The position numbers and the translations under genes are program-made. A DNA stretch of 64,000 nucleotides from Streptomyces violascens (GTDB lineage Bacteria; Actinomycetota; Actinomycetes; Streptomycetales; Streptomycetaceae). Positions 39,630-47,295 of this stretch are shown piece after piece; positions within the stretch are counted from its first letter, which is position 1, and every line of letters begins with the position of its first letter. The stretch lies in the NCBI RefSeq assembly GCF_014649955.1, contig NZ_BMUA01000001.1, forward strand, positions 372,001 to 436,000, written 5' to 3'. Below the pieces are notes generated by a model. It made no database searches, was not told where the DNA came from, and saw only the letters and a program-made list of their open reading frames with translations.

Positions 39630-40235
39630 TCAGATGGGGAGGCTGTCGACGGTCGGGGCGACCGTGCCGAACAGGTCGGTGATCGTCGTCAGGCTCGCGT
39701 TCTTCAGTACGGGCGCCGGGATCGGCTTCCCGTCGGGGCCCGGCAGGGTGCGGGTGGCGGTGGCCTCGGCGACGACGGTGGGGCGGTAGCCGAGGTTGAA
39801 GGCGCCCTGCGCGGTGAAGGTCACGCACATGTGAGTCATGAACCCGGCGAGGACCAGATCGCCGCCGACTCCGAGTTCGCGCAGCATCTCCTGCAGCTCG
39901 GTGTCGTGGAAGGAGTTCGGGAACCGCTTGACCACCACGGGCTCGCCCTTGAGCGGGGTGACCTGGGGGCAGATCGCCCCTATCTCGGCACGGATGTCGT
40001 ACGGCGTGCCCTCGCCCCCGTCGTTGACGATGTGGATCACCGGGATGTCGGTGGCGCGCGCGGCGGACAGCAGCCGGGAACCGGCGTCCAGCGCCTGCTC
40101 GGAGCCTTCGAGGGCCATGACTCCGGTGGTGTAGGTGTTCTGGAAGTCGATCATGATGAGGGCGGTGTCGGACAGGTGCGGGAGCTGATTGTCGAGGCCG
40201 ATCACGTTCCGCAGGGTGGTGGCTGCGTTGTCCAT
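39630..40235 (-). CDS. Isochorismatase-family cysteine hydrolase
   Basis: The protein has 201 residues from ATG 40235. The catalytic triad is readable: Asp30 in ALIMIDFQNTY, Lys in VVVKRFPNSFHDTEL and Cys in LVLAGFMTHMCVTFTAQGAF. Insert size and motifs fit nicotinamidase/isochorismatase-like hydrolases of unknown amide or ester substrate. It lies 77 bp downstream of the GlxA-type regulator on the same strand, with a tandem 15-bp repeat in between; such regulator/hydrolase pairs are common and the regulator likely controls it. Confidence 0.87.
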   Translation of the reverse strand: MDNAATTLRNVIGLDNQLPHLSDTALIMIDFQNTYTTGVMALEGSEQALDAGSRLLSAARATDIPVIHIVNDGGEGTPYDIRAEIGAICPQVTPLKGEPVVVKRFPNSFHDTELQEMLRELGVGGDLVLAGFMTHMCVTFTAQGAFNLGYRPTVVAEATATRTLPGPDGKPIPAPVLKNASLTTITDLFGTVAPTVDSLPI

Positions 40236-40252
40236 GTGTGCCCTCTCTGGGG

Positions 40253-40282
40253 GTGGCTGACCTGTGTGTGGCTGACCTGTGT
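40253..40282. repeat. Perfect tandem 15-bp repeat
   Basis: GTGGCTGACCTGTGT is repeated head to tail at 40253-40267 and 40268-40282, in the short gap upstream of the isochorismatase gene. It could be a direct-repeat binding site for the AraC-type regulator next door (AraC proteins bind direct repeats) or replication slippage. Confidence 0.6.
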
Positions 40283-40312
40283 ATGGGGGGAGAGTCAGGA
40301 GGCGCCGGTGCG

Positions 40313-41296
40313 TCAGGTGAGGGTGCGGAAGCGACGGCGGTAGGCCGCCGGGGTGGCCCGGAGCTGTCTCTGGAACGCGCGGTGCAGGGATTCCAGGGAG
40401 CCGAGGCCCGAGGCCGCCGCGATCTGCTGAAGCGACTGGTCGGTGCTCTCCAGGAGACGCCGGGCGGCCTCCACCCGGGCCGCTTCGACATAGGCGGCGG
40501 GGCTGGTCCCGGTCTCCTTGCGGAAGACCCGGGTGAAGTGCCGCTCGCTCAGGCACATCCGCCGGGCCAGGACGGCGGCGGACAGGTCGCCCTCCAGATG
40601 GTCGGCGATGAACCTGCGCAGTTCGGCGCTGTCGCGGCGGGTGGACGCGGGCCGCGACAGCGGCACGCTGAACTGGCTCTGCCCGCCCTGCCGTTTGAGG
40701 TACATGACCAGGAGCCGGGCGACCGCCAGGGCGGCCTCCTCCCCGTGGTCCTCGGCGACCAGGGCGAGCGAGAGGTCGAGGCAGGCGCTGATGCCCGCGC
40801 CGGTCCACACCCGTCCCGAGCGTACGAAGATGGGGTCCGGGTCGACCGTCACGCCGGGGTGCTCACAGGCGAGCTGGGCCGCGGTCGACCAGTGCGTGGT
40901 CGCGGTGTGCCCCTCCAGGAGCCCGGCCGCCGCAAGGACGTGCGCACCCACGCACACCGACGCCACCCGCCGGGCATGGGGCGCGGTGTCGCGCACCCAC
41001 GCCACGACCCGGTCGTCGATGCGGGCGATGGGCCCTTCGGGGGTCATGTCGACCGCCCCCGGCACGATCAACGTGTCCACCGCGGCGCCGACTTCGTCGA
41101 AGGCGAGGTCGGCGAGCAGCCGCACCCCGGCCGAGGTGGCGACCTCGCCCCGCACCGGACCGGCGAGATGGACCCGGTACTCGGCCCGGCCCCGGATCAC
41201 CCCGTTGGCCAGCGAGAAGACCTCGGCGGGGCCGGTCACGTCCAGAACGTCGACGTCCGCGAAGACCGCGATGACCACACGATGAGGAGTGGGCAT
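40313..41296 (-). CDS. GlxA-like AraC-family regulator with DJ-1/PfpI domain
   Basis: The protein has 327 residues from ATG 41296. N-terminal DJ-1/PfpI-like domain (residues 5-190): VVIAVFADVDVLDVTGPAEVF, VDTLIVPGAVD and the nucleophile elbow VASVCVGAHVLAAAGLLEG, with Cys kept. The C-terminal pair of AraC helix-turn-helix motifs comprises LSAAVLARRMCLSERHFTRV and QSLQQIAAASGLGSLESLHR, then AFQRQLRATPAAYRRRF. It is a transcription activator or repressor, likely of the adjacent isochorismatase gene. Confidence 0.9.
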   Translation of the reverse strand: MPTPHRVVIAVFADVDVLDVTGPAEVFSLANGVIRGRAEYRVHLAGPVRGEVATSAGVRLLADLAFDEVGAAVDTLIVPGAVDMTPEGPIARIDDRVVAWVRDTAPHARRVASVCVGAHVLAAAGLLEGHTATTHWSTAAQLACEHPGVTVDPDPIFVRSGRVWTGAGISACLDLSLALVAEDHGEEAALAVARLLVMYLKRQGGQSQFSVPLSRPASTRRDSAELRRFIADHLEGDLSAAVLARRMCLSERHFTRVFRKETGTSPAAYVEAARVEAARRLLESTDQSLQQIAAASGLGSLESLHRAFQRQLRATPAAYRRRFRTLT

Positions 41297-41419
41297 GCCA
41301 CCATCATCGAGGTGGGTTCCCATGTCGGCAATGACGGTTTTCTGTCACATCCGGCCATCGCCGCGGCGCGTCGGCCGAGGGTCTCCGCCTCCGCCGACGC
41401 CCGCTGCCCCGGCCGTCCT

Positions 41420-42412
41420 TCAGGCAGCCTCCGCCGCCACGCGGATGCTGGCGCGCGGCCGCGTGTAGAGGCGGCCCCGCACCTCACCGCGGGCCAACCG
41501 GTCCATCGCCGACGGGAGTTCGGTGAACGGCACCTCCTGCACCACCGGCTTGAGCGCGCCGCTCGCGATGAGGTCGTACACCTCGCGCAGTTCGTCCTTG
41601 CTCGCGCCGAGGGAGCCGACGAGCTGGACGTTGCGCATCACCAGGGAAGCGATCGATATCGGGGCGACGGCGCCGCCGAGTCCGACGAGCACCACACAGC
41701 CGCCCGGGCGCACGCTCTCCACGGCCGCGGAGGCCGTCGAGGGGACTCCGGCGAAGTCCACGATCACATCGGGGTGTTGGGCCGTGAGCTGCCGTACGTC
41801 CTGGAAGCAGGCCGAGGCTCCGGCCTCCGTCGCCGGGCCGAAGGTGGCCGGGTTGATGTCGACCCCGTACACGGTCGCGCCGAGCAGGGTGGCGATCCGT
41901 ACGCCGTTCAGGCCGAGGCCGCCCAGCCCTATGACGCCGACGGTCCGGCCGCGCCGCACCGAACCGGCCGTCCGCACCGCGTGATAGGCGGTGGCCACCG
42001 AGTCGGTCGCGACCGCGGCCTCGGCGAACGTCACGTTGTCCGGAATATGCACCAGCGTGGACGCATGAGCCAGTTCCTGCTCGGCGAACGCTCCGTCGTG
42101 CCCCACCCCGGGCGCGAAGCGGGCCGCTTCGATCGGGTGCGTGACCAGGGCGATACCCACCCGGTCGCCCACCGCGAAGTCCCGCACACCCTCGCCGACC
42201 GAGGAGATCACGCCCGCGCCCTCGTGCCCCAGGGTCACGGGGGACTTCACGGTGAGGTCACCGAGGTCCATGCCGCTCATGATGTGCAGGTCGGAGTGGC
42301 AGAGGCCGGCCGCCTCTATGTCGACCACCACCCATTCCGGCCCGGGCTCCGGGTCCGGAACCGTCTCCATGGTGAGCGGCCGTCCCGCCCCGGCGAACCG
42401 CATGGCCTTCAT
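41420..42412 (-). CDS. Zinc-type alcohol dehydrogenase (MDR superfamily)
   Basis: The protein has 330 residues from ATG 42412. Catalytic zinc ligands are present: Cys in AAGLCHSDLHIM, His in LGHEGAGVI. NAD(P)-binding site is VGVIGLGGLGLNGVRIATLLG. The lobe that carries four structural-zinc cysteines in classical enzymes is absent: the stretch after GDRVGIALVTHP has none. So this is an MDR enzyme with only the catalytic zinc. Substrate is an alcohol/aldehyde of unknown nature. It is transcribed toward the GlxA gene but 123 bp apart. Confidence 0.85.
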   Translation of the reverse strand: MKAMRFAGAGRPLTMETVPDPEPGPEWVVVDIEAAGLCHSDLHIMSGMDLGDLTVKSPVTLGHEGAGVISSVGEGVRDFAVGDRVGIALVTHPIEAARFAPGVGHDGAFAEQELAHASTLVHIPDNVTFAEAAVATDSVATAYHAVRTAGSVRRGRTVGVIGLGGLGLNGVRIATLLGATVYGVDINPATFGPATEAGASACFQDVRQLTAQHPDVIVDFAGVPSTASAAVESVRPGGCVVLVGLGGAVAPISIASLVMRNVQLVGSLGASKDELREVYDLIASGALKPVVQEVPFTELPSAMDRLARGEVRGRLYTRPRASIRVAAEAA

Positions 42413-42553
42413 CTGTACATCCCCACCTTCACCCCTGTGTCGCACAGGTGTTCCCTGTTCCGATGGTTGAATTCCCAAGGTTCGGGCGTTTTATGCGCGT
42501 GAATCGTTTCGGCAGACATGATCGTGTCACGGGTGTGGCAGAAGATGCCAACG

Positions 42554-42588
42554 GCGGCCCACCCCAAGGGAGTTGGGGCGGGCCGCCA
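42554..42588 (-). terminator. Terminator after GH92 gene
   Basis: GGCGGCCC-A-CCCCAA pairs with TTGGGG-C-GGGCCGCC across a short loop; 14 pairs with one mismatch. It begins about 54 bp past the GH92 stop. Confidence 0.7.
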
Positions 42589-42641
42589 GGGGGATCGGCG
42601 CGCGGGGCGCCGACTCCGTCTCGCTCAGCTGCCGGTGACGG

Positions 42642-45600
42642 TCAGGTTCCGTTCACCTCCAACTCGTATATGCGAGCGGCCGGATCGCTGTCCTGGGTCG
42701 GGGTGATCACCGCGAGGCGTACATAGCGGGCCGATCCCGTGACGGAACTCGTGGTGGAATCCGCGGAGTTCCCCCGGACCTGGGCCGCCGTGGTCCACGT
42801 ACTGCCGTCGGCGGAGACGCTCAGGTCGAAGTCCTTGGTGTTCCAGGCTCCGCTCTCGCCGCCGGCGCCCGCATGGCGCACGGTGATCGAGGTCAGCGGG
42901 TGGGACGCACCCAGATCGACCTGAAGGGTCTTGGTGCCCGACGCCTTCGAGCACCACTTGTCACCGGAGCCCCCGGTGAAGCTGCCGTTGACCGCCTTGT
43001 CCGGGGTCTCCGAGCTGTTGCAGGACGCGGAGCCCGTGGCCGGCTGCCCGATCGCGAGGTCCCGGGCGCCGCCGCTCGGCCCGTAGACCTCCAGCTCGTA
43101 GACGCGGGCCGCGTCGCTCCCGCCTCCGCCGGTGTTGGAGGGGCCGGTGATGACGAGGCGCACATAGCGGGCGGATCTGGCCGATACGGGGTGGTACGTG
43201 CGGCTGGAGCGTGAGCCGGTGGCGGTGGCCGCCGTGGTCCATGCGGTGCCGTCGGTGCTGGTCTGGATCTGGAAGGCGCCGGTGTTCCAGCCAGTGTTCT
43301 CGCCGCCCAGACCGGCGTGCTTGATCACGAAGGACGACACGTTCCGGACGGACCCGAGATCGACCTGAAGTGACTTGTCAGCCGCGGACGAGCACCACTT
43401 GCTGTTGTTCGTCAGGGAGCCGTCCACCGCCTTGTCGGCCGACTCGGCAGAGGCGCAGGACGCCGATCCGGTCACCGGCTTGCCGAGCGCGAGGTTGGTG
43501 CCGAGCTCCGGTGCGGCAGGAACCGGCGTGGCCCCGTCCTGGAACGACGGCGGCACGTCCGAGGCGCCTGTACCCCAGGTGGTGCTGGGCGCGCCGCCCA
43601 TCGTGTAGGTCAGGGTCGCGCCGCCCGCGACATCCGGATAGCGCAGGTAACTGTGGCTGGTGGATGCCCCGTTGACGGCGAGGGCCTGTACATAGGGGCC
43701 GGTACCGGAGCTGTTGATGGTGATGTTCCCGGCCGCGCGCTGGATCAGGACGGACGGGAACTGCGGCCCGTGCACCGCGAGCGTGTCCGCGCCGGGCGTG
43801 GCCGGGTACATGCCGAGCGCGGCCCACACGTACCAGGCCGAGGTCGCACCGAGGTCGTCGTTCCCGGGCAGGCCGCCTGCGCCGGTGGTGAACGACTCGG
43901 ACATCACCTTGCGCACCGCGTCGGTGGCCCCGGCCGGGTGGCGGGCGTAGTTGTAGGCCCACGGCACACCGTGCTCGGGTTCATTCCCTATGTAGTAATA
44001 GGGCCTGCTCTGACCGGCGTTGACCTCGGTGAAGTGGTGGTCGAGACGCTGGACGGCGGTCTGGGAGCCGCCCATGGAGTTGATCAGGTCGGAGAAGTCG
44101 TACGGCACCATCCAGGTGTACTGGGAGGCGTTGCCCTCGGTGAAGGTGGACTGGCTGGCCGGGTCGAGCGGCCAGCTCCAGGAGCCGTCGCTCTTGTGCT
44201 GCTGCACATAGGACGACTCGGCGTTGAATGTGTTGCGCCACCATTGGGCGCGCGCCATGTGTGTGGTGTAGCTCGATGTGTTGCCGAGGGACTTCGCGAA
44301 CTGGGCCACCGCGAAGTCGGACGCCGAGTATTCGAGGGAGTCGGAGGGGTCGTCGAGGTAGTGCAGGCTCGTATACGTGGACTGGCGACCGCGTATCGGA
44401 CTGCCCTGCGCGGTACCGCCGTTGGACGCCTTCTCCATCAGGGACAGGGCCGCCGAGGTATCGAAATCGCGGGCCCCGAAGGCATACATGCTGCCGACGA
44501 TGATCGGGCCGGGGTCGCCCGTCATGACGAAGTCCTCGTTGGTCTGCTGCGACCACTTGGGCAGCAGCCCGCCCTGCTGTCCGTCCAGGACCATCGACTT
44601 GGCGATGTCGCTCGCCTCGGTGGGTGCCATCAGGGCGATGAGCGACGCCCAGGACCGGTAGATGTCCCAGCCGGAGTAGTTCTGGTACACCGGCCTTGCC
44701 GAGTTGTGCACGGCGTTGTCGAAGCCCCGGTAGTCGCCGTTGACGTCGCTGGAGATGTTGGGGCTCTGGAGCACGTGGTAGAGGGCGGTGTAGAACTTCT
44801 GCTTGTCCGCCGTGCTGCCGCCGGAGACCTGGATCCGGTTGAGCATCTGGTTCCAGGAGTTGTCGGCCGCGGTGCGGACGGCACCGAAGTCCCAGCCGTT
44901 GTTCTCCGAGGTCACATTGGCCTGCGCGCCCGCGACGCTGACGTAGGACAGGCCGACCTTGAACTGGACGGCCGCGTTGCTGGTGGTGTCGAACGTGACA
45001 TAGGCGCCGGTGTTGGTGCCGGACGCGCTGGTCGAACCGTCGCTGACGGTGCCGCCCGACCAGGTTCCGAAGCCGGTGGGCGCCCGGTCGAAGCGCACGT
45101 CGAAGTAGATCTGGTACGTCTTGGACGAGCCGCAGAATCCGCCCGCGGTCACGCTTCCGGTCAGCTCGTTGCCATTGATGTGCACCGCTCCGGCGCGGTT
45201 TCCGGTGGCGCTTCGGCCGGCGTTGATCAGCAGCCGGGAGGCGGTCGAGGCGGGATAGGTCAGCTTGCCCATGGCGGTGCGGGTGGTGGCGGACAGCTCC
45301 ACATCGGTGGCGTAGCGGTCGAGGCGGGTCTTGTAGTAGCCGGGCCCCGCGACCTCGTTCGCCTTGGTGTAACCGGACGCGTAGCTCGTCCAGTTGGTGC
45401 CGGGCGAGCTGCCGAGCGCGCCGGTGACCGGAAGGAGCGGCAGGTCCTCGTTGTTGGCGCAGCCGGCGCCGTCGAAGTGGGTGAGGCTGAAGTCCTCGAC
45501 GGAGGTGTCCTTGTAGCGGTAGCCGGACGGGGAGGCGGTGGGGGTGTCCGGGCCGAACTGCACACCGCCGAAGGGCACCACGGCGCCGGGGTAGGTACTG

Positions 45601-45821
45601 CCCCCGGCGCCGCCGGGCACGGGGTTGGGGGCGTTGCTGTCGTCGGTGCCGATGAACGGGTCGACGTACTGGGTCAGCGGAAGAGTCGCCGCGTGGGCGG
45701 GCGCCGCGGCGAGGCCGGCGAGGCCTAAGGCGGAGAGAGCGAGGGCGCTGAAGGCGCCGACGCATCGGGAGAGGCGTCTGGACCGGATCACGGATCCGGA
45801 GGGGGGCACGGAGCGGAGCAC
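42642..45821 (-). CDS. Secreted GH92 alpha-1,2-mannosidase with two F5/8-type (CBM32) domains
   Basis: The protein has 1,059 residues from GTG 45821 after AGAAGGTGG; the signal peptide (RSRRLSRCVGAFSALALSAL..., cleavage near APAHA) follows. The GH92 catalytic region (about 50-750) shows VDPFIGTDDSNAPNPVPGG, TYPGAVVPFGGVQFGPDTP, SLTHFDGAGCANNEDLPLLP, YSGWDIYRSWASLIALM, and late GNDDLGATSAWYVWAALGMY with the acidic pair typical of Ca-dependent mannosidases. Two tandem galactose-binding-like domains follow (each with LxxGKP/QPxTGSAS, Trp-Cys, YVRLVITG and YELEVYG motifs). It should trim alpha-mannosides from glycans outside the cell. The divergent LacI gene is the probable regulator. Confidence 0.92.
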   Translation of the reverse strand: MLRSVPPSGSVIRSRRLSRCVGAFSALALSALGLAGLAAAPAHAATLPLTQYVDPFIGTDDSNAPNPVPGGAGGSTYPGAVVPFGGVQFGPDTPTASPSGYRYKDTSVEDFSLTHFDGAGCANNEDLPLLPVTGALGSSPGTNWTSYASGYTKANEVAGPGYYKTRLDRYATDVELSATTRTAMGKLTYPASTASRLLINAGRSATGNRAGAVHINGNELTGSVTAGGFCGSSKTYQIYFDVRFDRAPTGFGTWSGGTVSDGSTSASGTNTGAYVTFDTTSNAAVQFKVGLSYVSVAGAQANVTSENNGWDFGAVRTAADNSWNQMLNRIQVSGGSTADKQKFYTALYHVLQSPNISSDVNGDYRGFDNAVHNSARPVYQNYSGWDIYRSWASLIALMAPTEASDIAKSMVLDGQQGGLLPKWSQQTNEDFVMTGDPGPIIVGSMYAFGARDFDTSAALSLMEKASNGGTAQGSPIRGRQSTYTSLHYLDDPSDSLEYSASDFAVAQFAKSLGNTSSYTTHMARAQWWRNTFNAESSYVQQHKSDGSWSWPLDPASQSTFTEGNASQYTWMVPYDFSDLINSMGGSQTAVQRLDHHFTEVNAGQSRPYYYIGNEPEHGVPWAYNYARHPAGATDAVRKVMSESFTTGAGGLPGNDDLGATSAWYVWAALGMYPATPGADTLAVHGPQFPSVLIQRAAGNITINSSGTGPYVQALAVNGASTSHSYLRYPDVAGGATLTYTMGGAPSTTWGTGASDVPPSFQDGATPVPAAPELGTNLALGKPVTGSASCASAESADKAVDGSLTNNSKWCSSAADKSLQVDLGSVRNVSSFVIKHAGLGGENTGWNTGAFQIQTSTDGTAWTTAATATGSRSSRTYHPVSARSARYVRLVITGPSNTGGGGSDAARVYELEVYGPSGGARDLAIGQPATGSASCNSSETPDKAVNGSFTGGSGDKWCSKASGTKTLQVDLGASHPLTSITVRHAGAGGESGAWNTKDFDLSVSADGSTWTTAAQVRGNSADSTTSSVTGSARYVRLAVITPTQDSDPAARIYELEVNGT

Positions 45822-45900
45822 GAGGGGGGACCACCTTCTCGCAAAGGACCGCTCGCCGTCCGACGGGCGGCCTCGGGACGGGGGGATGCTCGATGTGCAT

Positions 45901-45912
45901 GTGAACGTTACC
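45901..45912. promoter_or_regulatory. LacI-type operator candidate 1 (near GH92)
   Basis: GTGAACGTTACC is centred on AACGTT, the usual core of LacI-family operators in Streptomyces. It lies about 80 bp upstream of the GH92 start. Confidence 0.5.
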
Positions 45913-46085
45913 AATCAACTCACGATTGTTGAGGTGTCCCTGACCACCCGTCAAGGGCCGGGGATGAAATCGAGCCCCTTGTTCACCTTGAGGTTCCTCC
46001 GCCATGGGCCAGAGGGAGCAATCGCCGTCTGTTCGGCGGATTTTGACGACTAGTCAGTTGAGCGCCGCCTCCGGCGCCCCCGTAT

Positions 46086-46097
46086 GGGAACGTTAAC
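46086..46097. promoter_or_regulatory. LacI-type operator candidate 2 (near LacI gene)
   Basis: GGGAACGTTAAC shares the GNGAACGTTAMC pattern with box 1, 139 bp before the regulator start; suggests autoregulation or a repression loop. Confidence 0.5.
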
Positions 46098-46235
46098 AAG
46101 CCGCAAGGGCCCTCGTGGCGGCTTCACCCCGGCTGTCCCAGGCGCTCCGTTGGCCGCCTGACATGGGGTGTCGTCTGTCATCATCGAGCCATCGCCGTGC
46201 CGGACCCGGGCACGGACCGGTCGATGAGGAGGCTC

Positions 46236-47243
46236 GTGAAGCGCCCGACGATGAAGGACGTGGCCCGCGCGGCGGGTGTGAGCCCCATGACCGTCTCGCG
46301 TGCGGTGTCGGGCGAGCCCGGGGTCTCTCCGGACACGGCTGCCCGAGTGGAGCAGGCCATACGGCAGTTGGGCTATCAGCGCAACGACAACGCCCGCAAC
46401 CTGCGGCAGAAGAACCTGCGCACGTCCACGATCGGTCTTGTCGTCGACGACCTGGCCAACCCGTTCTACGCGCTCATGGCCCGCTCCGTCGAGGACGAGG
46501 CGCATCGGCGGGGTTTTCTCGTCCTGGTCGGCAGCACCAACGACGAACCCCGCCGCGAACGCGAGGTCATAGCCGCGTTCACCGCCCGCCAGGTGGACGG
46601 CCTCATCCTGGTGCCGACCAACGGGGGTCACGGCTTCCTCAAGCAGCCGATGGAGGGCGGGACTTGTGTCGTCTGCGTCGACCGGCCCGCCAAGGGGCTG
46701 GCCGTCGACACCGTCACCGTCGACAACCGGGCGGGGGCCGAACGGGCCGTCAGCCATCTGCTCGGCCACGGACACACCCGGATCGCCTATCTCGGCGACC
46801 GCTTCGACATCTGGACCCAGCGCGAACGCCACGCCGGCTACCTGGACGCCCTCGCCTCCCACGGCATAGCCGAGGACCCGGCGCTCGTACGGCACGGACT
46901 GCGTTCCCAGTCCGACGCCGCGGCCGCCCTGGCCGAGCTGCGGGCGCTGCCCGGTCCGCCCACGGCCCTTTTCACCACCAACGATCTGATCAGCATCGGC
47001 GTGATGGACGGGCTCGGGCGCCCCGACCCCGTCGCCCTGGTGGGATTCGACGACTTCCCGCTCGCCGACCGGCTCAGTCCGCCGCTCAGCGTCGTCAGCC
47101 AGGACCCGGTCGCACTGGGTGCGACGGCCGCGAACCTCCTGTTCTCCCGGATCGACGGCGACCTCTCCGCTCCCCGCTCCGTCGTCCTCCTGACCCGGCT
47201 CATCGTCCGGGGGTCGGGATCGGTGGGCGGCGTTCGCGGCTAG
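46236..47243 (+). CDS. LacI-family transcriptional regulator
   Basis: The protein has 335 residues from GTG 46236, right after AGGAGG. The N-terminal helix-turn-helix and hinge are canonical: TMKDVARAAGVSPMTVSRAV, then SGEPGVSPDTAARVEQAIRQ and LGYQRNDNARNLRQ. The periplasmic-binding-like effector domain follows (TIGLVVDDLANPFYALMARS, ALFTTNDLISIGVMDGL, VALVGFDDFPLADRLSPPLS). It is divergent from the GH92 mannosidase and most likely represses it until a mannose-containing sugar binds. Confidence 0.92.
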   Translation: MKRPTMKDVARAAGVSPMTVSRAVSGEPGVSPDTAARVEQAIRQLGYQRNDNARNLRQKNLRTSTIGLVVDDLANPFYALMARSVEDEAHRRGFLVLVGSTNDEPRREREVIAAFTARQVDGLILVPTNGGHGFLKQPMEGGTCVVCVDRPAKGLAVDTVTVDNRAGAERAVSHLLGHGHTRIAYLGDRFDIWTQRERHAGYLDALASHGIAEDPALVRHGLRSQSDAAAALAELRALPGPPTALFTTNDLISIGVMDGLGRPDPVALVGFDDFPLADRLSPPLSVVSQDPVALGATAANLLFSRIDGDLSAPRSVVLLTRLIVRGSGSVGGVRG

Positions 47244-47295
47244 CCGGTGTCGTCTGTGCCGACGGGCGCGCTTGCGGTCAACGGCCGTACACCCC

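Larger units (their letters stand above)
45822..46235. other. Divergent promoter region GH92/LacI
   Basis: This is a 414-bp gene-free region. It contains two similar LacI-operator-like boxes (45901-45912 and 46086-46097) and should hold both promoters. Open frames across it lack coding character. Confidence 0.6.

Noticed and set aside
37000..40491. Very long open frame antisense to the kinase-MFS gene (over 1,100 codons)
   Set aside because: Composition is Arg/Gly/Pro-rich with no domain; it is a shadow of the sense gene in GC-rich DNA.
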